In this document: in pieces, positions 1-8,849 of the stretch
Numbering within the stretch: the stretch's first letter is position 1
Layout: every line of letters starts with the position of its first letter
DNA from: Arcuatula senhousia
Lineage: Eukaryota; Mollusca; Bivalvia; Mytilida; Mytilidae
Assembly: GCA_963971305.1 (NCBI GenBank)
Contig: OZ020305.1
Span: 12,061,001-12,125,000, forward strand
Length of the DNA stretch: 64,000 nt
Direction: 5' to 3'
Made by a program: the position numbers and the translations under genes
The notes under the pieces: model-generated
Seen by the model: only the letters and a program-made list of their open reading frames with translations
The model's database searches: none
Told to the model about the DNA's origin: nothing

Positions 1-130
1 TTTGACTCTTGTAAATCAAAAAGTATAAGAGATAGATGAAATCTGATTCCGCCCTACTGCTTCAGCATCAAAAGTTCTACAAAAGTCTCCATTTGTTCCA
101 AGTTGTCAGATGACCCCTTATAGTGAAAAA
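1..130 (+). repeat. Fragment of dispersed repeat shared with 19470-19750 and 53930-54050
   Basis: The words for 'aaaagtataagagatagat', 'ttcagcatcaaaag' and 'tctacaaaagtctcc' recur in the same order in the tandem-repeat element at 53692-55396 and, reverse-complemented in orientation of the whole element, near 19500-19750. It is a truncated member of that family continuing from left of the window. No coding potential is visible. Confidence 0.6.
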
Positions 131-289
131 TAGCGTTTTTTCATGCTTTTGTCCTTATAGTATGAAAACTATTGCAGAATGTTTGTCACATATATTTCTC
201 CAGGAAGCAGAACTTACATGTTAGATGAGGTAGTTATAGGACTAGCATCTGGACTGTCATCAGACAAAGGTGGGGGTATAATATCTTAC

Positions 290-390
290 ATGTTAAATGA
301 GATAGTTATAGGACTAGCTGATAATCTGCTGGTATACTATCTACATCTGGACTGACATCAGATCTTTTAGAAGTCTTTCTTGAAGGGGAC
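290..390 (-). CDS. Possible RS-rich exon of the SURP splicing-factor gene
   Basis: On the minus strand a good acceptor (ttttatttccag) is followed by a reading frame giving SPSRKTSKRSDVSPDVDS, which is RS-like, and then a stop after about 27 codons. A strong donor-like gtaag lies at 289. A shortened second version of the same exon end, again followed by gtaag, lies just below, at about 203-258. This could be a terminal or alternative exon of the gene whose SURP exons lie at 2799-4524. The in-frame stop and lack of transcript evidence keep confidence low. Confidence 0.3.
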
Positions 391-392
391 CT

Positions 393-1864
393 GGAAATAA
401 AAGATACATGTTGTACTGTTTGGTTTAAACATGTTTATTTATCCTGGATTTGGAAATAAGCTTATGGCTTCTATAAATCCCTCTCCAGTTTGCAGTTTGC
501 AAGTGTGGCCATTTTAAATGGCCTTAATTGGGCCTACTCTTACGGTACTCTACTCTATGGGGTCTTTATGTTCACAGTGCATTTCTCTCCCAATACACAA
601 GACATACCCAGAACAACCTTTATTAGTCCCCTTTAAAGACGAGCATTGTTTTTGAGACCATCCTTGCAAATGGTGTCAAAAGAGAGTAAGAAAATCGGTT
701 CATGAAATTTTCACCCCTGATGAGAAATTATCGACCAACATCAGTGTTAGTAGCCAGATGCATTAACCACTACACCACCAGTACATGTTATTATTTAACC
801 TGATACAAGAACGAATAGATTAATATGAAGACAGAAAGAAAAGGAGCACAAATCAGTTGAAAACTATGAAAATATAATAATTACATGAATTAATAATACA
901 ATTTCAATTGTTCAAAATAAAAACCATATTTGTCACCTGCATGAAAAATACTAAAAAACAAGGCTCATCTAATTTTCTTGCTGAGGAAGTTACAAAATTA
1001 CAAGCTATCTGAAGGTAATCTGGGGCAATAACAAAACTTTTAGCTTTTTGCTGTTTTTCATTGTGGAGTTTTAAATTGCCTTTGGTTTATAAAGGTTGTG
1101 TCCACATCTCATTATTCTTTAAAAACAAATTAATTTAAACATATACCAAGCTTGCTCCACATAATGCATATTTTTTTGTAAATCTCTGTCAATAGAATTT
1201 GCATGACATAAATTTTCTCAGTCTGTTTGTTACTCCCACCTTGGTTTGACCTTTGAATTGCAAGCATATTTCTCAGACACATGTGCATTAAAACTGGAAT
1301 CTTGATATAGGATTGTGTACACTTATTAATAACTAGAAAGGCAATCTTCTATGGAAGACATATGTTGCCTGCGTCTTAAAATATTTTGAAAAACAGGAAG
1401 TAGATGAGTGAAGGGCACAAAATTGCTTAACACCATAAAGTACTTACAGAAGATGCTACATGCCAAATAACAAGAGGCTGTGACATGTAATTGCTCAGAA
1501 AACTGTGACAGAAATTTTTGTGACGCCTTAGGCCGCAGGACAATGCAAGAGGAGTGACTCCTATATATGTATGTTGCTTTGCAACATGTTGCAGACAACA
1601 TTATATCAATGACAACACATTGCAGTTTTTATGCCATTCCAACAAATATGTGTAAGCCTCCAATGTCTTAGAAGACACATTTGCTTCTTTGTAATTTGAC
1701 TTTTTGCTTTTTGCTACTTCTTATTTATGTTTTTGTCTTAAAGTTTGATGATTTGTTTTGTTTGTCGGTGTTTGTCCAGTCAACAATATTTCAGTCATAA
1801 TCAGGATAAGAGCTAATTAAAACAAATAATTCTCTTTCGGTTAAAACAACCTTGATTTTGTCCT
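393..1864. other. Intron or intergenic sequence, no gene recognised
   Basis: AT-rich sequence between the two tentative RS exons. Apart from a SINE-like fragment at 722-781 I see no coding signal; the 91-codon open frame on the minus strand at 1326-1601 has no recognisable domain and is probably chance. Confidence 0.5.
722..781 (-). repeat. tRNA-like (SINE-like) fragment
   Basis: On the minus strand the text reads ctggtggtgtagtggttaat, a good match to a tRNA A box (TGGTGTAGTGGTTA). The expected B box further on is badly degraded (gttggtcgataatttc). I read it as a decayed tRNA-derived SINE head rather than a tRNA gene. Confidence 0.35.
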
Positions 1865-1972
1865 TGACATTTTCTTCTTCTTGGACTTCTTTGATTACTG
1901 GCAGTGCCCACCCATGACCTTTTTAGACTAGGTGACCTTGTTTTATATCTACCAGGTGATCTAGATATTGAT
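1865..1972 (-). CDS. Probable RS-domain exon of the SURP splicing-factor gene
   Basis: A clear acceptor (aaatcttcttttgtag) ends at 1973 on the minus strand. The exon then opens in phase with one leading base and reads RSISRSPGRYKTRSPSLKRS followed by an SNQRSPRRRK stretch, giving five RS dipeptides in about 35 residues. That composition is typical of the RS domains of SR-related splicing factors, matching the SURP exons upstream. The 3' end of the exon is uncertain: only weak donors (gtcaag at 1868, or gttg near 1848) are visible. Function inferred: protein-protein contact in spliceosome assembly. Confidence 0.45.
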
Positions 1973-2798
1973 CTACAAAAGAAGATTTGTTAATGTGAAA
2001 TCATTGCACAATAAATGTATTAAAACCTGCTGGACAGATTTAATTATTGCATAAAATAAAATTGAGATAAGGGTCCAAGCAACATTACCCCAATAAAATG
2101 TAAGAGGGTTCTGAATTTGTAACTTGTTAACAAACATGTCATAAAGTATAAATTCAATGAAATTTCATTAAGAATTGTAGGCATAAGAATGCTGACAAGA
2201 GTGTGAACAGCACAAAAACAAACAGACAGATATCCACCATTTCTACCTTTCCCCGCTCAATGTTGCAGTGTTATGCAAAAATAACCTTATATCCAAAAGA
2301 CATAATGCCAGTTCTCAGAACATTTGGACAGACAATTAGACCCAAACATTATAAGCCTCAAAAATAATATATATAGTGGAGGGTATCTATTAAGTTTTAA
2401 ATTTGAAATGAAACATTTCTAGGTACATGTATAAACACCGTTAACCATGTTAAGAAGCTTTAAGGTCCTTGGAAAAAAAAATGTAAATAGATTGATGTTC
2501 TCTCAAAATTATCAAGTTTTTGATATTTACATACCTGTGAGAAGCAACCTGTTTGAAAAATGTGTTCTCTATCACATTGTCTGATGATTACATATCTCGG
2601 TTCTTTCCTTAGCATTTTTAACGTTTTCTAACGTAATAAATTTAACATTTAAACTCGAAATAAGCTTTTCTAACACCTGAGAAATGTTTTCTTAACTATA
2701 AACAAACTTCTATGAAAATATTCTTTTTAGAGTTGTAGTATCTGAAAACTGAGTGCCAAGGTTGCAGAAATTCAAATCAAATCAAATCAAAAACTCAC

Positions 2799-2928
2799 AA
2801 CAATCTCAAACTCGACCCCTTTCTTAGCTACAAACATAGCCATATGGTCTACGATAAGCTGGATGTCAGGGGGAGGTGGAATTATCCTGGGTTCCAATGA
2901 AGGTCCTATAACTGGTGTTGGTTGAACA
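2799..2928 (-). CDS. SURP-domain exon, SFSWAP-like splicing factor
   Basis: This 130-bp exon is bounded by an acceptor (tttattgcag) and a donor (gtgagt). Its single leading base completes the codon split at the end of the exon at 4216, and the remaining 43 codons contain no stop. The encoded text includes IIPPPPDIQLIVDHMAMFVA followed by KKGVEFEIV, the N-terminal half of a SURP (SWAP) module; the IIPPPPD lead-in resembles the second SURP domain of SFSWAP (suppressor-of-white-apricot). SURP domains bind SF1 or other splicing partners in the nucleus. The second half of the domain, expected on the next exon, was not found below 2799. SFSWAP-like is the best guess; another SURP/RS protein is possible. 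Confidence 0.7.
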
Positions 2929-3082
2929 CTGCAATAAACAAATCAAACAAAATTGGTAATTATCTGATTTATTACAAGCAAATGTAGATGCTTTTTAACC
3001 CTGGCATGTCATAAGGTGTATTAAACCATTCTATAATGTCAGATACTAAACATGCTAAAATGCACTTCAAAGTGAAACTTAC

Positions 3083-3118
3083 CGGTATACCTGTACTCCA
3101 TCAAATGCAGCATTGTTG
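3083..3118 (-). CDS. 36-nt microexon, in frame between two SURP-gene exons
   Basis: Minus strand: acceptor aacaatttctag, 36 coding bases, donor gtaagt. Its length is a multiple of three and its phase fits both neighbours: it would insert NNAAFDGVQVYR between the proline-rich exon (4216-4524) and the SURP exon (2799-2928), and skipping it also keeps frame. This makes it a candidate cassette microexon. No transcript evidence is available from sequence alone. Confidence 0.55.
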
Positions 3119-3473
3119 CTAGAAATTGTTTATATGAGACAAGATACAATCATCACATATTGCAAAATAATATCTTAGGTCATGGACTTAAACTAAGAAA
3201 ATTACAAAAGTGTGATAAATAGACAAGTTTAATATGGCCTTATTCATGTTCATGACAAATGGTGTATAATTAAACATCACAACTACATAGGAGCTTAGAT
3301 TTTGGTCCAAAATAAAAAAAATATCCTAGATCCTGGTCTCAACCTGTCCAAAACACTTTATCTAATCTGTAAATCATGCTAATTTTTTTGCAAATAATGT
3401 TCAATTGAATGATAATCTAGGAAGTTTGGCCTAATGTTTACTAAGGTAAAGTTTACTTGCTTTTCTTATCAAT

Positions 3474-3757
3474 CAGGGTTTCCACTTTTTCATGACTAAA
3501 ATTTCACGGGTTTTCCAGGACTTTTCAAGAGTATTTTAGTCATTTTCAAGGATGAAAATAGTCGCCAGAATGATAGATCCTGATATTTTTTTATACCATT
3601 TTTCCCAAAACAGCAGACAAAGTGTCATAATATAAAATTCAAGGGTTTTTCAAGGATATGTTTTGATTTTTTAAAATTCAAGGACTTTTCAAGGTCCTTG
3701 AACTTAAAAATGAAATTCAATGGTTTTTCCAGATTTCAAGGATGCGTAGGAACCCTG
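3474..3757. mobile_element. hAT-type MITE in intron
   Basis: Ends are cagggtttcc and ggaaccctg, the CAGGG-type terminal inverted repeat of hAT elements. The interior is full of the 'ttcaaggacttttcaagg' words found in a widespread animal MITE family. It has no coding capacity. It lies in the intron between the microexon and the 4216-4524 exon, directly left of another MITE. Confidence 0.65.
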
Positions 3758-3763
3758 TATTAA

Positions 3764-4156
3764 CAGTCAGGGGCGTAACTTATTTAAGTTATTACAGAAA
3801 ATCACATCCATTTGTTATTCAACCATAATGTCAAGAGTTGTCTGCCCTTACAATCTTCCCTTGTAATAACATACATATGTGATTTGTTGGAAACCATGGT
3901 CTAGGATAACAAATGTGTGTTATTTAGTATAACAGTCATAATAACTACCACATGTTATTGTACTGCAAAATTACAGCTAATCTGCTCAGTAAATTTTCTC
4001 AAAGTTATCCCAGGTTACTATTTCAACAAATCACATACATGTATGTATGTTATTACGAGGGAAAATTGTAAGGGCAGACAACTCATGATATTATGGTTTA
4101 ATAACAAATGGTTGTGATTTTTCTGTAATAACTCAAATAAGTTACGCCCCTGACTG
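3764..4156. mobile_element. Foldback MITE with about 125-bp inverted arms and ATTAA target duplication
   Basis: Left arm starts cagtcaggggcgtaacttat and the right arm ends with its reverse complement (ttacgcccctgactg). The arms pair over roughly 3764-3892 and 4028-4156. Both sides carry attaa (3759-3763, 4157-4161), read as a 5-bp target-site duplication. The 66-codon frame inside is not a gene. Confidence 0.75.
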
Positions 4157-4215
4157 ATTAATGCTCCATTTTTTTTTATCTCAATCTCCTATACAAAAAA
4201 TCTCTTCCAACTTAC

Positions 4216-4524
4216 CTTGGTGGTTTCTTTTCCTCTTCAATTTCTTGTCTAAGCATCTGTTGTTGTAGATGAGGAGTAAGCAAGGGTCCAACAGGTTCTG
4301 TGCAAGGTGGGGGTGGCTGGTTAGACACTGGCAAGGTGACAGGCTCTATCCCAGGGATGGGGGTACGCAGCAAGCACCATGATTGTAATCTGTCAAAATT
4401 TGTACAGTACTGTTTAATATAAGACGTTGTTGTCTCTACTTGAAGGGGTGGAGTATTACTCTGGGAATGTGGGGAGTAGCTGCTGCTTCCTGAGTTTGGA
4501 TCCTGTGTAGATGCCGGTATATTG
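4216..4524 (-). CDS. Proline-rich exon upstream of the SURP domain
   Basis: This 309-bp exon lies between an acceptor (tttcattgaag) and a consensus donor (gtaag at 4215). One leading base, 102 codons and two trailing bases give perfect phase with both the microexon and the SURP exon. The protein is low-complexity: a serine/glutamine part (SSSYSPHSQSNTPPLQ), a proline-rich part (VSNQPPPPCTEP) and a charged end (QQQMLRQEIEEEKKPP). This is the kind of linker that precedes the second SURP domain in SFSWAP-like proteins. A longer open frame on the same strand (4436-5086) is in another phase, has no domain and is rejected. Exons upstream of this one were not identified. Confidence 0.65.
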
Positions 4525-4776
4525 CTTCAATGAAAACATAGCAAACGATAGAAATAGTCATGTTTGATGGTTTATTCGTACAGTAAAAAGTTCTAATTTG
4601 AAGGTCAGATCTGCTAAACCTTACATTTGCTGCTGAAATATCAAAAATTTTCATATTTAATACATACAAGACAGGAAAAGCATAACCACATGTAAAGATT
4701 AAGAAAACAATACTACTACAGAGAAACTTCTCTAAACCGGACCCCCTGAAAACTGGCGAACCCCTTTTAATTGGCC

Positions 4777-5211
4777 CACGGGGGGAAGGGGGGTAACTTC
4801 CATTATAAAGGTAGGTACATATGTGCGGCCCAAAAGGGTCTACTTTTTGGGGTGTCCAATATGTGAAAAGGGTGCAATTTTCAGATGTTGCATATGTTGA
4901 TAAGGTGTACTTTTCACAAATGTCATATATCAATAGCAAAAGAATGACCAAGCATGCCATGTTTTGCCTGCTTGTGACCCTGATTGTACATGCATTTGGT
5001 AACTTTAACCATTTAAACTTTGATTTTAATAGAATATCTATAAAATATGCCAAGTTTAAGCATATCTTATGTAATTTTAAATGCATTAAAAATATATGAA
5101 TGGGTGTCTTTTATGCAGACGTATACATGTATATGAATGGGGTGCGTACAAAATTTCTAAGGCCGCATATCTGTACCCAAAAATACTTGGAGTTACCCCC
5201 CCCCCCCTATG
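4777..5211. mobile_element. hAT-like MITE with 8-bp target duplication
   Basis: The left end (cacggggggaagggggg) and the reverse complement of the right end (cataggggggggggggtaac) match imperfectly over about 45 bp, ending with gtgcggcc/ggccgcat. Identical 8-bp flanks aattggcc stand at 4769-4776 and 5212-5219. CA-starting termini and an 8-bp duplication suggest the hAT superfamily. No transposase is present. Confidence 0.65.
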
Positions 5212-5332
5212 AATTGGCCATTTCAAAAACTATATTAAAAGTCTATGTAAATTTTCCTCACAACAGCAACCCCTCAAAACTGAACACTGGCTACCTTTTT
5301 CAAACTTCCCCTGCATTAATTGAATAATTAAA

Positions 5333-6369
5333 GGCCGTGGCTATTTTGCCGTAACCGGCAAAATAGTCTCCCAGGCTATTTTGCCGTAATTGTTAAAATT
5401 TATTAATTAACACAGGTATCACGGCCTTAACTCGACTAATTAGGGATACACGAAGATAATTAAGAAAAAAAATCTTTTGGTAAATCAGTGCTATTATAGT
5501 TTGTTGGTTTTGATTCAAGGCATTGGAAGTCTTTTTAAATTAATATTTTGTTGGTTGCATTTGAAAGTTAATATCTGATTTAAAGAAAAAATATTCAGAA
5601 AAATTATACGATCTAAATATTTTTTTTTTTCATCCAAGAACATTAAAACGTAGATAAAATGTCTCAATTTTCTTTAAAGAAACAAAGTTATCACTAAATT
5701 GAAAATTTACTGAATCCCAGAAGTATATGGTTGAGATGTCTTATAGAGTTTTTTTTAATATATAAAAATAATTGTGGCTGCCAGGGATTAAATAAAACTG
5801 ATCCATTTAGCAGTTTGATAAAAAACTTAAAAAGACGAAACTTCTCGAAATCGTAACACCGCTTAACCCTTGTACGTATTTAGATTTGGTTCATCCTATA
5901 TTTTACCAGTTCTCCGGTGTGACTGATTCGTTTTTGTCATTTTCTCTGGACTATGAGATTGATCATTCAAGTTCGGTAGTTTTGTTATTACCTTTATTTG
6001 CTATATAGAATATGTATCTAAATTGCAACTTACTTTAAAAAATATTTGATTATTTTTTAAACTGAGATTTTCTAATTTTTCTGAAATAAAATTAAGGTAA
6101 AACAATTATATTCAATATCATTTTAAATTTATATTACCCTGTTAATGATCTAATCTAGTTTCTCTGTACCAATGTGATTGGCTGTTTGAGAATAAAGACA
6201 TATATAATAATGAATATAGAAATAATTTGTTCCACTCGATATTTTGCTTATTAAGTGTACAACATAATAAAATCTGTTACGGCAAAATAGCCTGTGGGAC
6301 TATTTTGCCGGTTACGGCAGAATAGCCTGTGAGGCTATTTTGCCGGTTACGGCAGAATAGCCACCGCCA
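5333..6369. mobile_element. Non-autonomous DNA transposon with 8-bp duplication TAATTAAA
   Basis: Ends carry inverted blocks built from the motif ggctattttgccgtaaccgg; the right end has this motif in three tandem alternations (6278-6365). Both flanks read taattaaa (5325-5332, 6370-6377). Termini beginning GG and an 8-bp duplication would fit Merlin or hAT, but no transposase is seen. The interior is AT-rich and includes an older Penelope-like 3' end at 5906-5994. Confidence 0.65.
5906..5994 (+). mobile_element. Orphan 3' end of a Penelope-like element
   Basis: About 90 bp match the last part of the Penelope-like insertion in copy B (63206-63294), including 'gactatgagattgatcattc' and ending ttattaccttta. 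Everything 5' of this is missing, as expected for a strongly 5'-truncated insertion. It lies inside the DNA transposon at 5333-6369. Confidence 0.7.
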
Positions 6370-6463
6370 TAATTAAAACCCCTAAATACTGGCCACACAA
6401 CATGCACAAGCAATATGTCACTGGTATAAATTATAACCATCATGTTATTGTTTAATGTTAACA

Positions 6464-6936
6464 CACAGGGGCCTGCTCCCGGTCTTTTGGGTTGAGAGTC
6501 AAAGAACCATCAGCTAGAGAAAATGGGTTGAGAGTCAAAGAGCCATCAGCTAGAAAAATCACTACATGTATCAACCCCCATAGACCAATTGCGAGTTAAT
6601 CCATTCCGGAACATTCCGGATATTAGAATGTCCAAATGTCAAAGGTCAACTGAGGTAAGATCTGACGTCAGAACATTGGGAGCAATGGAAGCAACATGTT
6701 TACCGATTTATTTTAGGAAAATTTGAAAGAAAATTGAATAAAAAGTTTTGTTCATCAATTTGTAATGGTTACAGAAATCTAAAAACAAACATTTCCAAGA
6801 GATTGGAGAGAAAGGACAAGGTTTCCCTGTTTTATTTATCACAGAGTAGGTACAAGTTTTCCAGTAAAATCGAGGTAAAATGGCGGCTATTTTGGAACTC
6901 GCGATCCGGGTATGACCCCGGGAGCAGGCCCCTGTG
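6464..6936. mobile_element. TIR element with perfect 19-bp ends and GTTAACA duplication
   Basis: The left end cacaggggcctgctcccgg is exactly the reverse complement of the right end at 6918-6936. gttaaca flanks both sides (6457-6463, 6937-6943), and an eighth base may belong to the duplication with one change, which would suit hAT. Inside, a 30-bp word around 'ttgagagtcaaagaaccatc' is repeated twice near 6489-6552. Confidence 0.75.
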
Positions 6937-7139
6937 GTTAACATTTCCACTGTAATTTGACATACCCTCAATGGCTCATGCACCTGTTAATAGTTATACA
7001 CAAAAGACTTTATACGTGCATATATATCCAACTATACAGTGTTGTATCATCGAAAAACCTTACCTTACCTTACAAGTTGAGCGGCGACTTCAAAAATCAA
7101 AACGAAAGTACATCTTGACACATGCGCAATAGCAGGAAA

Positions 7140-7858
7140 TTAGAATCTTTGGCTCTACAAAATTAGTAACTCCGGGGATTGAATGACTGGGACTGGGTTA
7201 CCCGAAGTTATTTGTTTGCATGCTCTTGCTGTAAAACCAGTCGAAAATTAGAATCTCCGGCATATAAATGACTGGGTTACCCGAAGTTATTTGTTTGCAT
7301 GCTCTTGCTGTAAAACCAGTCGAAAATTAGTATCTCCGGCATTATTGAAAATTGCCGGAGTTACTAATTTACTTCGGGGATTGAATATGTAACTTGTATT
7401 GATGATGTAAATTTGTAACTCCGGCATCATTTAAAATTGCCGGAGTTACTAATTAGTAACTTCGGTACTATTTTTTTTTACCGAAGTTACAAATAAAAAA
7501 CTTCGGCAATAAAAATTTGTAACCCCGGGTACAAATTTACATTGCCGAAGTTTTTTATTTGTAACTTCGGTAAACATTTTTAGCACCGAAGTTACTAATT
7601 AGTAACTCCGGCAATGAAAATTTGTAACTCCGGGGACGAAATTGTAAGTTCGGGGATGAAATTAGTAACTCCGGGGTATAAAAATTTGTAACTTCGGCAA
7701 ATCGTTGAATTGCCGGAGTTACAATTTTCCATTGAAAGCAATGGAAAAATTAGTAACTTCGGGAGGGTCCACTCCGGCTTTCCATTCGGGGACATAATAA
7801 TAATAAGAAACCGAGCAAAAACAATATGTCCCCGACACTTTGTGTTCGGGGACATAAT
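7140..7858. repeat. Dense CTTCGG/CTCCGG inverted-repeat block
   Basis: More than twenty copies of gtaactTCGG or gtaactcCGG and their complements alternate over about 700 bp, so short hairpins can form almost anywhere. A 79-bp direct repeat (7192 and 7271, 'acccgaagttatttgtttgc') opens the block, and a palindrome around gtccccgacac/gtgttcggggac (7826-7855) closes it. The block directly abuts the left edge of the 30-kb duplication. The 86-codon open frame across it simply reads the repeat. Confidence 0.7.
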
Positions 7859-8050
7859 TAACTTAAGATTATGAAGTTAACATGAAATGATGATGATAAA
7901 AGAAATATGGATATAGGATGGGAAAGAATTTAAAGGAACAGTAAATTTTAAGACCACAGGAAAAGGGGAAAGGTGGAAAGGGACAGAAAATACAGCTTTT
8001 GTGGTGCACTACTTGTCGGTCCACAAAGGGATAATTTACGTGCATGAAGC

Positions 8051-8849
8051 GTGGCACTCGTGGTTCGCGACAAGGTTTTCTGCGTTATAGCCCGACAACC
8101 CCGACATCCCAGTCGCTTTATGGACTAAGCGACTTGACCCGTCCCGATATCAAATTTCTGAGGTGATGCTGAAAAATTATTTTAAAAAGCGAAATTTATG
8201 TATGTGTGGGGAAAAATGATATTGCTTTTGTTAGAAAAAAATTACCAGGTTGGAAAATCCGAGCCCCACCTTATAGGAATAATCTGTGCTTAAGTCGTTT
8301 ATTGACCGACCATTTAAGTTTTAAATGGGGCGGCTTAGAATCCCCCCTCAGAATATTTTCTTCCTAACCTCTGGTGACAGAATATTTTGTCCATCACTAA
8401 TAAGATTCACGAGATTCACATTATTTCTTAAAAACGCCGTGCACGAATCGTGGCACTCGTGGTTCGGGACCAGGTTTTCTGCATTTTAGCCCGACAACCC
8501 TGACATCCCAGTCGCTTTATGTACTGATCGACTTGACTCGTCCCGATGTCAAATTTCTGAGGTGATGCTGAAAAATAATTTAGAAAGGCGAAATTTCTGT
8601 ATGTGTGGGGAAAAATGATTTTGCTTTTGTTAGAAAAAAATTACCAGGTTGGAAAATCCGAGCCCCCACCATATAGAAATAATTTGTGCTTAAGTCGTTT
8701 ATTGACTGACCATTTAAGTTTTAGATGGGGCGGCTTGGAATCCTTCCTCAGAATATTTTCTTTTTAACCTCTGGTGACAGAATATTTTTTTTCCATCACT
8801 AATAAGATTCACGAGATTCACATAATTTCTTTAAAAAACGCCAACCACA
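8051..8849. repeat. Two tandem copies of a 399-bp unit
   Basis: 'gtggcactcgtggttcg' occurs at 8051 and 8450, and everything to 'acgccatgc/acgccaacc' repeats with few differences. A diverged relative of the unit's start lies at 20780-21250. The unit contains gaccgaccatttaagtttta, the end motif of the MITE family at 11618, 18241 and 27948; a matching opposite end (ttaaatggtcagcc) stands at about 8864. Confidence 0.7.

Noticed and set aside
4436..5086. 216-codon minus-strand open frame
   Set aside because: It overlaps the proline-rich exon in the wrong phase and extends into a MITE; no domain, and the splice-consistent frame is different.
7050..7150. First exon and promoter of the SURP gene (donor-like gtaaggtaaggtaagg on the minus strand)
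   Set aside because: Suggestive, but no coding start is visible and no link to the 4216-4524 exon could be shown.
7595..7855. 86-codon frame and regularly spaced repeats resembling a CRISPR array
   Set aside because: The repeats are short inverted words with irregular spacing and similar 'spacers'; the frame just translates them. CRISPR is also not expected in an animal genome.
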